Counted from the first letter of the stretch, positions 16,441-25,914 are shown. The stretch: DNA of 30,135 bases from JAERML01 sp035687895 (GCA_035687895.1 DASRUE010000047.1:1-30135); one strand, 5' to 3'. A program made the numbers and translations. The notes: generated by a model not told the origin, from the sequence alone.

Positions 16441-19400
16441 ATGAGCCTCTCGGCAATCTGCATCCGTCGTCCGGTGCTGACAATCGTGTTGTCAAGCATG
16501 GTAGCCCTGTTTGGCGTTATCGGGTTCACCTACCTCGGTGTCCGTGAGTATCCCAACGTCGATCCGGCAATCATCACCGTGAACACCTCCTACACCGGTG
16601 CGAACGCGGATGTAATAGAGTCGCAAATCACGGAGCGCCTCGAAGAAGCGATCAGCAGCGTCCCGGGCATCCGTACGATCACCTCAACAAGTCGCGATGG
16701 GCGGAGCGCAATCACGATTGAGTTTGAACTGGAGATCGATCTGGAGACCGCTGCGAACGATGTGCGGGACAAGGTTGCCGGGGCGGTTCGGAATCTTCCA
16801 CCAGACGCTGATCCTCCTGTCGTTTCCAAGGCTGATGCCGATGCAAACCCTATTATTATCATGAATGTCAGCAGCAACACGCGCAATCTCTTGCAGCTGA
16901 GTGATATTGCAGACAAGGTATTCAAGGAACGGCTGCAAACCATCCCCGGTGTCAGTGAGGTCAGAATCTTCGGCGAGAAGCGCTACTCCATGCGTCTTTG
17001 GATGGATCCGCGCAAAATGGCTGCTTACCAGGTCACGCCGCTCGATGTACGCAATGCCCTGAACGCCGACAATATCGAATTGCCTGCGGGACGCATCGAG
17101 GGCAATGATGTCGAGCTCACCGTCCGCACCTTGAGTCGCCTGGAGAGACCGGAGGAATTCAACAACCTCATCATCCGTGAAGATGCCGGTCGAATGGTCT
17201 ATTTCCGTGATGTTGGCACGGCGGAACTCGGGGCGGAAAACGAACGATCAATCTCAAAAGGCCTCGCAGGCCCCCGTGTCGCTATAGCTATCGTGCCGCA
17301 ACCTGGTTCCAACCACATCGCCATCGCGGACGAGTTTTTCCAGCGCGTGGAGCAGATCAAGAAAGAGCTTTCCGACGATATTGAGCTGAGCATCGGGTTT
17401 GACACGACGCGGTACATCCGCAGCTCCATCGCGGAAGTGCAGGAGACCATTCTCCTGGCTTTTGCTCTGGTGGTGCTGATCATCTTTCTCTTCTTGCGCG
17501 ACTGGCGCACCACAATCATCCCCGTCTTTGCAATCCCGATCTCGCTGGTCGGGACATTCTTCATAATGTATCTAGCGGGCTTTTCGATCAATGTGCTGAC
17601 CCTGCTTGGACTGGTCCTGGCGATTGGGTTGGTGGTCGATGACGCGATTGTGGTGCTGGAGAACATTTACGCCAAGATTGAAGAGGGGATGGACCCGATT
17701 GAAGCGGGATTCAAGGGCTCGAAGGAGGTTTTCTTTGCCGTCATCTCCACAACGGTTGCCCTCATCGCGGTCTTCATGCCCATTATTTTCCTGCAAGGGC
17801 TGACCGGCCGACTGTTCAAGGAGTTCGGCATTGTGATCGGCGGCTCTGTGGCAATTTCCGCCTTCATTGCGCTGACGCTGACCCCCATGCTGAGCACGCG
17901 CATGATCAGAGCGCACGCGGGGCACAACCGGTTCTACAATGCAACTGAGCCATTCTTCGCAGCTCTGCTCAACGCGTACGAGAAATCACTCAACGCATTC
18001 TTGAGCCGCCGCTGGCTCGGCATTGCGGCGGTCCTGTTTGCGGGGGCTCTCACCTGGCTGTTTATCACCATTCTCCCCCAGGAACTCGCGCCGCTGGAGG
18101 ATCGGAGCCGCATGCGCATGAACTCCACGGCGCCGGAAGGGACATCATTCGAGCGGATGGATCGCTACATGGATCGCCTGGTCGATGTGGTAAGGAAGGA
18201 GGTTCCTGAAGTCGAGGCCGTTATTGCCAACACCTCTGGATTCTCCGGTGGGGCCAACTCCGGCTCAACGACCATCACGCTCGTACCGCCGGACAAGCGC
18301 TCGAGGTCGCAACAAGAAATTGCCGATGGCCTGTCGCGCTCGGTGAGGAAACTGAATGACGCGCGGACATTTGTTTCGCAAGAGCAGACCATCAGCGTCG
18401 GTGGAGGGGGTGCCCGGTTTGGCCTGCCGGTCCAGTACGTGATCCAAGCACCCAACTTCGCACAGCTGAAGGAAGTTGTACCTCGCTTCCTGGAAGAGGC
18501 GAGCAACCATCCGGCATTTGATGTTGCCGATGTGAATCTAAAGTTCAATAAACCGGAACTGGCAATCTCCATCGAGCGCGCCCGTGCCCGGTCACTTGGT
18601 GTCTCCGTCAGCGATATCGCACAGACGCTTCAGATGACATTGAGCGAACAGCGATACGGCTATTTCATTAAAGACGGCAAACAATACCAGGTGATCGGGC
18701 TTCTCACCCGGGAGAACCGCGACGAACCGCTTGACCTCACATCGATCTTCGTCAGAAACCGGGATGGGCAGTTGATCCAGCTCGACAATCTTGTCACCGT
18801 CGCAGAACAGGCAAATCCTCCCCAGCTCTACCGATTCAATCGATATATCTCTGCAACCGTTTCCGCAGGGCTCGCACCGGGATACACGTTGGGTGATGGC
18901 ATAGCTGCGATGGATGAAATCGCCGGAAGGGTTCTGAATGAATCCTTCAGCACATCTCTCGCCGGACCCGCGAGAGATTTTGCGGAGAGTTCCTCGAGTC
19001 TCGTCTTTGTGTTTCTTCTTGCCCTGGTTCTCACATACATGATCTTAGCCGCGCAGTTCGAGAGTTTCCGCGACCCATTCATCATTATGTTTACAGTTCC
19101 GCTTGCCGTCGGCGGTGCCATGCTTTCGCTCTGGTACTTCAATCAGACGATCAATATTTTCAGTCAGATCGGTCAGATCATGCTTATTGGTCTTGTCACA
19201 AAGAACGGAATCTTGATTGTGGAGTTTGCCAATCAGCGGAAGGTGACAGGACTTTCCGTCATGGACGCAGTGAAAAGTGCCGCTGCTGCGCGGTTCCGAC
19301 CGATCCTGATGACGAGCCTTTCCACCATTCTTGGCATTCTCCCAATTGCCCTTGGACTGGGGGCCGGGTCGGAAAGTCGCGTCTCGATGGGTATTGCAGT

Positions 19401-19572
19401 TGTTGGAGGAATGATCTTCTCAGGAGCGCTAACGCTCTATGTGATCCCGGCCATCTACTCTTACTTCTCGAAGGAGCAACTCCATGCGGCACAGAGAGTC
19501 GGCGCGCCGGTAGGCTCTGCACGCCCTGTGTACGTGAAAGATTCCGTACTGGCTGCAAAAAGAATCAAGTAA
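16441..19572 (+). CDS. RND (HAE1/AcrB-like) multidrug efflux pump, inner-membrane subunit
   Basis: This 1043-residue pump has the duplicated RND architecture: a helix at each half's start, two large periplasmic loops, and twelve predicted membrane helices. The proton-relay residues of AcrB are present: D400-D401 in GLVVDDAIVVLEN and K921 in LVTKNGILIVEFAN. N-terminal ICIRRPVLTIVLSS and YTGANADVIESQITERLEEA are typical of the HAE1 group, which expels hydrophobic drugs, bile salts or solvents using the proton gradient. ATG 16441 is chosen because GGGGA sits at 16428-16432; an in-frame ATG at 16420 would overlap the adaptor. The substrate is not predictable. The outer-membrane partner must be encoded elsewhere. 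Confidence 0.95.
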   Translation: MSLSAICIRRPVLTIVLSSMVALFGVIGFTYLGVREYPNVDPAIITVNTSYTGANADVIESQITERLEEAISSVPGIRTITSTSRDGRSAITIEFELEIDLETAANDVRDKVAGAVRNLPPDADPPVVSKADADANPIIIMNVSSNTRNLLQLSDIADKVFKERLQTIPGVSEVRIFGEKRYSMRLWMDPRKMAAYQVTPLDVRNALNADNIELPAGRIEGNDVELTVRTLSRLERPEEFNNLIIREDAGRMVYFRDVGTAELGAENERSISKGLAGPRVAIAIVPQPGSNHIAIADEFFQRVEQIKKELSDDIELSIGFDTTRYIRSSIAEVQETILLAFALVVLIIFLFLRDWRTTIIPVFAIPISLVGTFFIMYLAGFSINVLTLLGLVLAIGLVVDDAIVVLENIYAKIEEGMDPIEAGFKGSKEVFFAVISTTVALIAVFMPIIFLQGLTGRLFKEFGIVIGGSVAISAFIALTLTPMLSTRMIRAHAGHNRFYNATEPFFAALLNAYEKSLNAFLSRRWLGIAAVLFAGALTWLFITILPQELAPLEDRSRMRMNSTAPEGTSFERMDRYMDRLVDVVRKEVPEVEAVIANTSGFSGGANSGSTTITLVPPDKRSRSQQEIADGLSRSVRKLNDARTFVSQEQTISVGGGGARFGLPVQYVIQAPNFAQLKEVVPRFLEEASNHPAFDVADVNLKFNKPELAISIERARARSLGVSVSDIAQTLQMTLSEQRYGYFIKDGKQYQVIGLLTRENRDEPLDLTSIFVRNRDGQLIQLDNLVTVAEQANPPQLYRFNRYISATVSAGLAPGYTLGDGIAAMDEIAGRVLNESFSTSLAGPARDFAESSSSLVFVFLLALVLTYMILAAQFESFRDPFIIMFTVPLAVGGAMLSLWYFNQTINIFSQIGQIMLIGLVTKNGILIVEFANQRKVTGLSVMDAVKSAAAARFRPILMTSLSTILGILPIALGLGAGSESRVSMGIAVVGGMIFSGALTLYVIPAIYSYFSKEQLHAAQRVGAPVGSARPVYVKDSVLAAKRIK

Positions 19573-19595
19573 CCGAAACGCTGCCATGGAGTGAC

Positions 19596-19617
19596 ATCGA
19601 CTTTGATATAAGTCGAT
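19596..19617. promoter_or_regulatory. Perfect inverted repeat upstream of uvrB, possible operator
   Basis: ATCGACTT (19596-19603) and AAGTCGAT (19610-19617) are perfect reverse complements around the six-base spacer TGATAT. The site lies 24 bases after the RND pump stop and 73 before the uvrB start, just upstream of a promoter candidate. The lack of a following T-tract argues against a terminator, and the size suits a dimeric repressor. Which protein would bind is unknown. Confidence 0.45.
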
Positions 19618-19632
19618 TCCCCCCTGTCTCTC

Positions 19633-19663
19633 TTGGAACTCATCTGCAGAATTCTTATTCTAG
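19633..19663 (+). promoter_or_regulatory. Candidate promoter for uvrB
   Basis: TTG at 19633-19635 and TATTCTAG at 19656-19663 are 20 bases apart. Transcription would begin near 19670, about 20 bases before the uvrB start codon. The -7 element is a weaker match than those at 7775 and 22546. Confidence 0.35.
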
Positions 19664-19689
19664 GCTCAGAATGATCAAATGACTTTCCC

Positions 19690-21708
19690 ATGGGCATCTT
19701 TACACTTGTTTCAGAATACAAACCGGCTGGCGACCAACCGGAAGCGATAAAGCAACTGACTGAGGGTGTTCTCCGGGGGGACAAATACCAGACGCTCCTT
19801 GGTGTCACCGGCAGCGGCAAGACATTCACCATCTCTAATGTCATTGCGAGCGTGGACAAGCCGGTCCTCGTCATGTCACACAACAAGACGCTCGCAGCGC
19901 AACTCTACAGTGAGTTCAAGAGCTTCTTCCCGCATGACCGGGTGGAGTTCTTCATCAGTTACTATGATTACTATCAGCCCGAGGCGTACGTCCCCACTTC
20001 GGACACCTACATTGCCAAGGATGCTTCCATTAACGATGAGATTGACCGGCTGCGGCTTCGTGCAACAAGTGCGTTGCTGAGCGGCGATAAGAATGTCATT
20101 GTGGTTGCTTCGGTGAGCTGCATTTACGGCATCGGTGCGCCGGAAGAATGGGCAAGCCAGATCGTAGTGATCAGAAAAGGGGACCGGATGGAGCGGAACG
20201 ATCTCCTCCGGAAACTGCTGAACATCTTCTACGTGCGAAACGACTTCGAGTTCGTCCGTGGGACGATGCGCGTCCGGGGCGATGTCGTGGAGGTGATACC
20301 TGCGTACGAAAATGAAGAGGCGGTACGGATCGAATTTTTTGGCGACGTGGTGGAGAAGATTTCGTACATCAATAAGGTTGATGGAAAGGTCCTTGGTGAA
20401 ACCGACTACGAAGTAATCTATCCGGCAAAACAATTCGTCACTTCCAAAGCAACGCTGGAGAAAGCGTTTAAAGGTATAGAAGAGGAATTGGACCAACGGC
20501 TGACCGAACTCCGGCATCTTGGCAAACTTGTCGAGGCACAACGGCTGGAGCAACGGACCCGGTTTGATCTGGAGATGATGCGCGAAGTGGGCTACTGCTC
20601 GGGGATTGAAAACTACTCACGTCACATTGCCGGACGCGCTCCGGGATCGCGGCCTGCGTGTCTGCTCGACTATTTCACCGACGATTTCCTCCTTGTGATC
20701 GATGAGTCGCATGTGAGTGTGCCCCAGATCGGGGGGATGTACCACGGCGACCGGTCCCGCAAGACGACGTTGGTGGAGTACGGCTTCCGACTTCCTTCAG
20801 CCCTGGACAATCGCCCTCTGACCTTTGAAGAATGGGAGTCAATGGTCAAACAGATCATCTTCGTCAGCGCAACCCCCGCCGATTACGAGCTGGAGAAGAG
20901 CAAGGGGGTAGTGGTGGAACAGGTGATCCGTCCCACCGGATTGGTGGATCCCGAAGTGGAGATCCGGCCTGTGAAAAACCAGATTGACGATCTGCTTGCC
21001 GAGATTCGTTTACGAGCGGTGAAAAACGAGCGTGTGCTGGTAACGACCCTGACGAAGCGCATGGCCGAAGACCTGACCGACTATCTTGTGGATATTGGAG
21101 TCAAGGTGCGGTACATCCATTCAGAAGTGGATGCGCTTGCGCGGGTGGAGATTCTGAGGGACCTGCGGCTCGGGGACTTCGATGTGCTGGTAGGTGTCAA
21201 CTTGCTGCGTGAAGGCCTTGACCTGCCGGAAGTATCTCTCGTTGCCATCCTGGATGCTGACAGGGAGGGGTTCCTCCGCTCGGAGCGTTCGCTGATTCAG
21301 ACTGCAGGAAGAACTGCCCGCAACCTGAACGGTCGTGTCATCATGTACGCGGACACCGTTACCGGTTCGATGCAACGGATGCTGGATGAGACGGGGCGGC
21401 GCAGGACAAAACAGCTCGAATACAACGTCGATCATCATATTTCCCCCAAGACCATCTACAAGACAGTGAACGAAGTGCTCGCGGCCACTGCCGTTGCAGA
21501 TGTGAAAGCTGCGCGCGATGCTCGACGTGAGCGTGCAAAGATGCCCCTCGTTGCGGAAAGCGTCATCCGATACCTGACGGCCGACCAACGGAAAGACCTG
21601 ATCGAGGAACTCCGGGCGGAGATGGTGAAGGCATCGAAGGACCTGGAATTCGAGCGCGCCGCTGACCTCCGTGACGAGATTCAGAAACTCGAAGCCCTAA
21701 AGAAGTAG
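19690..21708 (+). CDS. uvrB: UvrABC excinuclease subunit B
   Basis: UvrB is the damage-verifying helicase-like subunit of nucleotide excision repair; it receives damaged DNA from UvrA and recruits the nuclease UvrC. At 672 residues it is full length. Key elements are Walker A GVTGSGKT (38-45), the damage-probing beta-hairpin YYDYYQPEAYVP (91-102), VVASVSCIYGIG, helicase motif DESHV, the RAD/ATPase motifs GVNLLREGLDLPEVSLVAIL (given at its conserved core) and QTAGRTARN, and the C-terminal UVR coiled coil (IEELRAEMVKASKDLEFERA) that contacts UvrC. ATG 19690 matches the usual family N-terminus (FTLVSEYKPAGDQPEAI). An inverted repeat and promoter candidate lie upstream. uvrA and uvrC are not in the window. 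Confidence 0.98.
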   Translation: MGIFTLVSEYKPAGDQPEAIKQLTEGVLRGDKYQTLLGVTGSGKTFTISNVIASVDKPVLVMSHNKTLAAQLYSEFKSFFPHDRVEFFISYYDYYQPEAYVPTSDTYIAKDASINDEIDRLRLRATSALLSGDKNVIVVASVSCIYGIGAPEEWASQIVVIRKGDRMERNDLLRKLLNIFYVRNDFEFVRGTMRVRGDVVEVIPAYENEEAVRIEFFGDVVEKISYINKVDGKVLGETDYEVIYPAKQFVTSKATLEKAFKGIEEELDQRLTELRHLGKLVEAQRLEQRTRFDLEMMREVGYCSGIENYSRHIAGRAPGSRPACLLDYFTDDFLLVIDESHVSVPQIGGMYHGDRSRKTTLVEYGFRLPSALDNRPLTFEEWESMVKQIIFVSATPADYELEKSKGVVVEQVIRPTGLVDPEVEIRPVKNQIDDLLAEIRLRAVKNERVLVTTLTKRMAEDLTDYLVDIGVKVRYIHSEVDALARVEILRDLRLGDFDVLVGVNLLREGLDLPEVSLVAILDADREGFLRSERSLIQTAGRTARNLNGRVIMYADTVTGSMQRMLDETGRRRTKQLEYNVDHHISPKTIYKTVNEVLAATAVADVKAARDARRERAKMPLVAESVIRYLTADQRKDLIEELRAEMVKASKDLEFERAADLRDEIQKLEALKK

Positions 21709-21748
21709 GACGCTCCCCGTCGTTTGACAGGCTTGTTGTAGATCCCAT

Positions 21749-22468
21749 ATGGCTGTGGCCCCTTCATACTCCGTATCATTTTTGTCCCTGCTCCGACCGT
21801 TCTATGAATTCATCTTCCCACCCGTTTGTTTCGCCTGCAACGCATTGATGGAGAGGAAAGGGAGCAAAGTGTGTTCGACGTGTTGGGGCTCGCTCAGTTC
21901 CGTTGCACTGACCGACCCGATTTATCTTCTTGCAGTTGACCGGTTGATGGTTCAAGGAGACCTCGATGGGCTCACATCACTCTGGCACTTCGAAAAAGGA
22001 GGGACGCTCCAATCGATAGTGCACGCACTGAAGTATGATGGTATGACCAGCCTCGGGGTGGAGCTAGGGCGCAAGTTGGGCGAGAGACTTCGTGCAGAAG
22101 TACCCGTTGAGAAGTATGACGGGGTTATTCCCGTTCCTCTGCATCGTGCAAAATGTCGCGAGCGCGGATTCAACCAAAGCGATTTCATCGGGAAAGGGAT
22201 TCAAGAAGTCACCGGCCTCCCTGTTCTTCAAAACGTGTTACACAGGAAACGCTTCACGAAATCTCAGACAGAACTCAATGCAGCTGAACGTAAGATGAAT
22301 GTGAGTGGTGCGTTCGATCTTCACAAAGGATTCGATGTTTCTGGACGGTCGTTTGTACTGGTGGATGATGTGATCACTACCGGGGCGACCATCGAGGCAT
22401 GTGCGGCTACCTTGAAAGGACACGATGCGCGGTATGTTCTTGCTGCGTCCGTGGCGCTTGCCGAGTGA
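21749..22468 (+). CDS. comF: ComF-family phosphoribosyltransferase-like protein
   Basis: This 239-residue protein has the ComF layout: an N-terminal four-cysteine zinc site (C27, C30, C42, C45) and a C-terminal type-I phosphoribosyltransferase domain with the PRPP loop VDDVITTGAT (205-214). The motif VIPVPLHRAKCRERGFNQS in the middle is also typical. ComF proteins act in DNA uptake for transformation in naturally competent bacteria, possibly with PriA and the ComFA helicase, but many non-competent bacteria keep a homologue, so competence should not be assumed here. It lies 40 bases after uvrB in the same direction and may be cotranscribed. ATG 21749 has no strong ribosome site. Confidence 0.9.
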   Translation: MAVAPSYSVSFLSLLRPFYEFIFPPVCFACNALMERKGSKVCSTCWGSLSSVALTDPIYLLAVDRLMVQGDLDGLTSLWHFEKGGTLQSIVHALKYDGMTSLGVELGRKLGERLRAEVPVEKYDGVIPVPLHRAKCRERGFNQSDFIGKGIQEVTGLPVLQNVLHRKRFTKSQTELNAAERKMNVSGAFDLHKGFDVSGRSFVLVDDVITTGATIEACAATLKGHDARYVLAASVALAE

Positions 22469-22522
22469 TCCAATACCTGAATGGGATTGCCTCTTCCTGG
22501 TCTCAACACAAGGCGCGTTACC

Positions 22523-22553
22523 TTGACAATCAAACCGATTCTTGGTACCTTGA
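22523..22553 (+). promoter_or_regulatory. Candidate strong promoter for the gap-pgk glycolytic genes
   Basis: TTG at 22523-22525 (within TTGACA) and TACCTTGA at 22546-22553 are 20 bases apart. Transcription would begin near 22560, leaving a leader of about 75 bases to the gap start codon. This is one of the two best-matching promoter candidates in the window, as expected for a highly expressed gene. Confidence 0.5.
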
Positions 22554-22633
22554 GCAGGGTTTTATGCGTTTTTCAAGCTGTTTTCAAACGATTAGAGCCT
22601 TTACATCTCACCTGATACGACGGAGGATTTCTC

Positions 22634-23626
22634 ATGGCTGTGAACATCGGCATCAATGGGTTTGGAAGAATCGGCAGACTTGTCTTTCGCAGACTGATGC
22701 ACCAAGGCGGTTTCAATGTTGTCGCAATCAACGATATCACCGATGCAGCCACACTAGCATACCTCTTGAAGTATGATTCGGTCCATGGGAAGTACAAGGG
22801 TGATGTCAAGGCCGACGGTGATGCTATTGTCGTTGACGGCAAGAGGTTCAAGGTCATGGCTGAGAAGGATCCTGCGAAGCTTCCCTGGAAGGAACTTGGC
22901 GTCGAGCTTGTGATCGAAGGGACGGGGATCTTTACGAGCCGTGAGAAGCTCGGACTACACATTCAAGCTGGCGCCAAGAAAGTGTTGCTCACTGCCCCGG
23001 CAAAGGATGAGATCGACGCCACTGTTGTACTTGGTGTGAACGACAGCGTCCTGACCGGCAAAGAGCAATTTGTTTCCAACGCTTCCTGCACTACAAATTG
23101 TCTTGCACCGATGGTGAAGGTGCTTCATCAGACATTCGGCGTTGATCATGGCTTCATGACGACGATCCATTCCTACACGAACGACCAACGGCTGCTCGAC
23201 CTTCCGCATAAAGACCTTCGCCGTGCCCGCGCCGCAGCGCTCTCCATCATCCCCACAACAACGGGCGCCGCACGCACTGTCGGAAAAGTCATTCCTGAGT
23301 TGAAAGGGAAATTGGATGGCTTCTCGCTCCGCGTCCCGACACCCGATGCATCCATTACGGACTTTGTGGCTGTCTTGAAGAAGCCAGCGACGAAGGAGCA
23401 GGTAAACGAGGCAATGAAGAATGCCGCGAACACCACCATGAAGGGTATTCTTCAGTATTCGGAAGATGATCTCGTCTCAGCCGATATTATCGGGAATGAA
23501 CACTCGTGCATCTTCGACTCGAAACTGACAATGGCCCTGGGTTCCACCGTAAAAGTGTTCGGATGGTACGACAACGAGTGGGGCTTTTCTTGCCGTGTGG
23601 TAGACCTGTTAAAGAAGATCTCATAG
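22634..23626 (+). CDS. gap: Type I glyceraldehyde-3-phosphate dehydrogenase
   Basis: This 330-residue enzyme oxidises glyceraldehyde-3-phosphate to 1,3-bisphosphoglycerate with NAD and phosphate. It has the Rossmann opening INGFGRIGRLVFR (7-19), the NAD-favouring acidic residue in INDITD, the nucleophile C152 in SNASCTTNC with H179 in TIHSYTNDQ, and the C-terminal WYDNEWGFSCRVVDL. A strong GGAGG ribosome site at 22622-22626 fixes ATG 22634. pgk, the next glycolytic step, follows after 85 bases, so the pair probably forms an operon under the promoter at 22523. Confidence 0.98.
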   Translation: MAVNIGINGFGRIGRLVFRRLMHQGGFNVVAINDITDAATLAYLLKYDSVHGKYKGDVKADGDAIVVDGKRFKVMAEKDPAKLPWKELGVELVIEGTGIFTSREKLGLHIQAGAKKVLLTAPAKDEIDATVVLGVNDSVLTGKEQFVSNASCTTNCLAPMVKVLHQTFGVDHGFMTTIHSYTNDQRLLDLPHKDLRRARAAALSIIPTTTGAARTVGKVIPELKGKLDGFSLRVPTPDASITDFVAVLKKPATKEQVNEAMKNAANTTMKGILQYSEDDLVSADIIGNEHSCIFDSKLTMALGSTVKVFGWYDNEWGFSCRVVDLLKKIS

Positions 23627-23658
23627 GAGTGCAGACCGCCATCGGTAATGCCAATAGG

Positions 23659-23687
23659 GGCTGCCTGCGTCGCCAAGATCGGCAGCC
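23659..23687 (+). other. Hairpin in the gap-pgk intergenic region
   Basis: GGCTGCC (23659-23665) pairs perfectly with GGCAGCC (23681-23687) around a 15-base loop. There is no T-tract after it, so it is more likely an RNA-stability or partial attenuation element between gap and pgk than a full terminator. It could also be chance. Confidence 0.3.
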
Positions 23688-23711
23688 GTTCTTGTTGACA
23701 GAGGACGGGAA

Positions 23712-24908
23712 ATGACTACCAAAACCATAGATGATGTCGATCTGAAAGGGAAGCGGGTCCTGATGCGTGTGGACTTCAACGTTCCCATGACGACGGAACT
23801 GAAGATTTCCGACGACAAACGGATCGTTGAGGCGCTTCCCACCATCCGGAAGATTCTGAACGAGGGAGCGACGCTTATTCTGATGAGCCACCTTGGCCGC
23901 CCCAAAGGCCAACCGAATCCGGAATTCTCACTCAAACCGTTGGCTGACCATCTCAGTATCCTGCTTAATCATCCTGTGAAGTTTGCCAAAGACTGTGTGG
24001 GTAGGGCGACGGCGCAAATGGTGGAAGAGCTTCAGCCTCGGGATGTGCTCCTCCTTGAGAACCTTCGCTTCCACGTCGAGGAAGAGTCGAACGATGCCAA
24101 CTTTGCCAGGGAGCTCGCGGCCTACGGTAATGTTTTCGTTAATGACGCGTTTGGCACAGCCCACCGCGCCCATGCATCCACGGAAGGTGTTACCCGCTTT
24201 GTCAGGCCCAGCGTTGCCGGCTACCTGATGGAGAAGGAGTTGACCTACCTCGGGAACGCATTGACAAATCCCAAGCGTCCTTATGTGGCCATCCTTGGTG
24301 GGGCTAAGATTTCAGGAAAGATTGACGTCATTCAGAACCTTCTCACGATTGTGGATGTCTTAGTGATTGGTGGCGGGATGGCATTCACATTCTTCCAGGC
24401 GCAGGGTCTGGAGATCGGCGACTCGCTGGTCGAGCAGGATAAGCTTGCTCTTGCCAAGAAGATTCTGGACGAGATCAAGGCAAAGAGGCTACGTGTTATT
24501 CTCCCCACTGATGTGGTCATAGGAGACAAGTTTGACAATAGTGCCCAGCGCAAGGTTGTCCCAGTGAACAAGATTCCCGCCGGATGGCGGGGACTGGATA
24601 TCGGCCCGGAGACCGTGAAGCTCATCAACATGGAAGTTCGCCGCGCGAAGACAATTGTGTGGAATGGACCGATGGGTGTTTTTGAAATGCCCAACTTCGC
24701 CAACGGAACGTTGGAAGTTGCGCGCTTGTTGAGCGAGGCAACCAGGGCGGGCGCGACAACAATTGTCGGTGGCGGTGATTCGGCCGCTGCGGTAACGCAG
24801 ATGGGATTTGAGAGTGCGATTTCTCATGTTTCAACCGGGGGCGGTGCATCACTGGAGTTCCTCGAGGGGAAGGAACTGCCCGGCGTGGCCGCTCTTGACA
24901 AGAAGTGA
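23712..24908 (+). CDS. pgk: Phosphoglycerate kinase
   Basis: This 398-residue cytosolic kinase transfers phosphate from 1,3-bisphosphoglycerate to ADP. It has the N-domain substrate motif KRVLMRVDFNVPM (14-26), the SHLGRPKG loop, NDAFGTAHRAHAST, the hinge and C-domain nucleotide site GGAKISGKIDV, IGGGMAFTF, and the C-terminal GGGDSAAAV with STGGGASLEFLEGKELPG. Its length is normal for the family. A GAGG at 23701-23704 supports ATG 23712. It follows gap in the same direction. Confidence 0.98.
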   Translation: MTTKTIDDVDLKGKRVLMRVDFNVPMTTELKISDDKRIVEALPTIRKILNEGATLILMSHLGRPKGQPNPEFSLKPLADHLSILLNHPVKFAKDCVGRATAQMVEELQPRDVLLLENLRFHVEEESNDANFARELAAYGNVFVNDAFGTAHRAHASTEGVTRFVRPSVAGYLMEKELTYLGNALTNPKRPYVAILGGAKISGKIDVIQNLLTIVDVLVIGGGMAFTFFQAQGLEIGDSLVEQDKLALAKKILDEIKAKRLRVILPTDVVIGDKFDNSAQRKVVPVNKIPAGWRGLDIGPETVKLINMEVRRAKTIVWNGPMGVFEMPNFANGTLEVARLLSEATRAGATTIVGGGDSAAAVTQMGFESAISHVSTGGGASLEFLEGKELPGVAALDKK

Positions 24909-24969
24909 ACGATTCCCCCGGCGAGTATGTTAGAATGCTACGAAGCAGTAACGTGAGGATGCGCTAGGG

Positions 24970-25908
24970 ATGTCCTATTATCGATCAAGCGGGCCCAGTG
25001 GTTACTTCCGGCCCAGTCTCTTTGGCGGGTTTAGTTTCTTTCCACCGGTGATCAGGTGGTTGCTGATCAGCAACGTGACAATTTGGTTGCTCGTTGATTT
25101 CCTGTTTGCCCGATTCACCTTCGCCGGCATCAAGGTAGGTGGGGGCGACGGCATCATCACGTATTTCCTCGCGCTCTGGCCCATCGGCACCAACTTCTTT
25201 CCCTGGCAGGTCTTCACGTACATGTTCATGCACGGAGGATTCGGGCATCTCTTCTTCAATATGCTTGCCCTCTGGATGTTCGGCATGGAGTTGGAGAACA
25301 CGTGGGGGACGAAGAAGTTTCTCATTTACTATTTCGTATGCGGACTTGGTGCCGCCCTTGCCAACCTGTTTGTTGCGCCGTTGCTTGGACAAGTTGCCCC
25401 GACCGTTGGCGCATCCGGTGCGGTGTTCGGCGTACTGATTGCATTCGGAATGCTCTTTCCCGACCGCCCGATCTACCTGTACTTCCTTCTCCCCATCCGG
25501 GCGAAGTACTTTATTGCGGCGTACATCGGGCTTGAGCTCTTCTACGGCGTAACAGGATCAACGGACGGGATTGCCCACTTCGCGCACCTGGGTGGAGCGG
25601 CTGTCGGGATGGTGTATATGCTGGTGGGGATGGGACTTCTTCCGGGGCGAGGTTGGTGGCACCGGCTCCAGGCTGGGTCAGGAGATTCCTATTCACAAAG
25701 CTCACGCGTCTACCGCCGCGACGAGCGGGGGGTTGTGCACGATGCCAAGTTCTACGACATCCGGTCCGGTCGTCCGATGGACAACGAAACGGAAGTGACA
25801 CAGGAGGTCATCGACGCAATCCTTGACAAGATCAGTAAAGGCGGATACCAGAGTTTGAGTGCAGAGGAAAAACGAGTTCTCAACGAGGCAAGCAAGAAGA
25901 TTCACTAA
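24970..25908 (+). CDS. Rhomboid-family intramembrane serine protease with C-terminal cytosolic tail
   Basis: This 312-residue membrane protein has the rhomboid core: oxyanion-side H93 and N97 in FGHLFFNMLALWMFG, nucleophile S149 in GASGAVFG, and histidine H206 in AHFAHLGGAAVG, so both members of the Ser-His dyad are present. After the last helix about 80 soluble residues follow, ending in a short helical domain (VIDAILDKISKGGYQSLSAE) that is often seen behind rhomboids of Bacteroidota-like organisms. The physiological substrate is unknown. ATG 24970 begins a Gly/Ser/Tyr-rich cytosolic head. The stop lies seven bases before the start of ispG, which suggests cotranscription. Confidence 0.92.
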   Translation: MSYYRSSGPSGYFRPSLFGGFSFFPPVIRWLLISNVTIWLLVDFLFARFTFAGIKVGGGDGIITYFLALWPIGTNFFPWQVFTYMFMHGGFGHLFFNMLALWMFGMELENTWGTKKFLIYYFVCGLGAALANLFVAPLLGQVAPTVGASGAVFGVLIAFGMLFPDRPIYLYFLLPIRAKYFIAAYIGLELFYGVTGSTDGIAHFAHLGGAAVGMVYMLVGMGLLPGRGWWHRLQAGSGDSYSQSSRVYRRDERGVVHDAKFYDIRSGRPMDNETEVTQEVIDAILDKISKGGYQSLSAEEKRVLNEASKKIH

Positions 25909-25914
25909 GGAATC

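Noticed and set aside
21749..22468. The comF-like gene as proof of natural competence
   Set aside because: ComF homologues are common in bacteria not known to be transformable, and no other competence gene is in the window.
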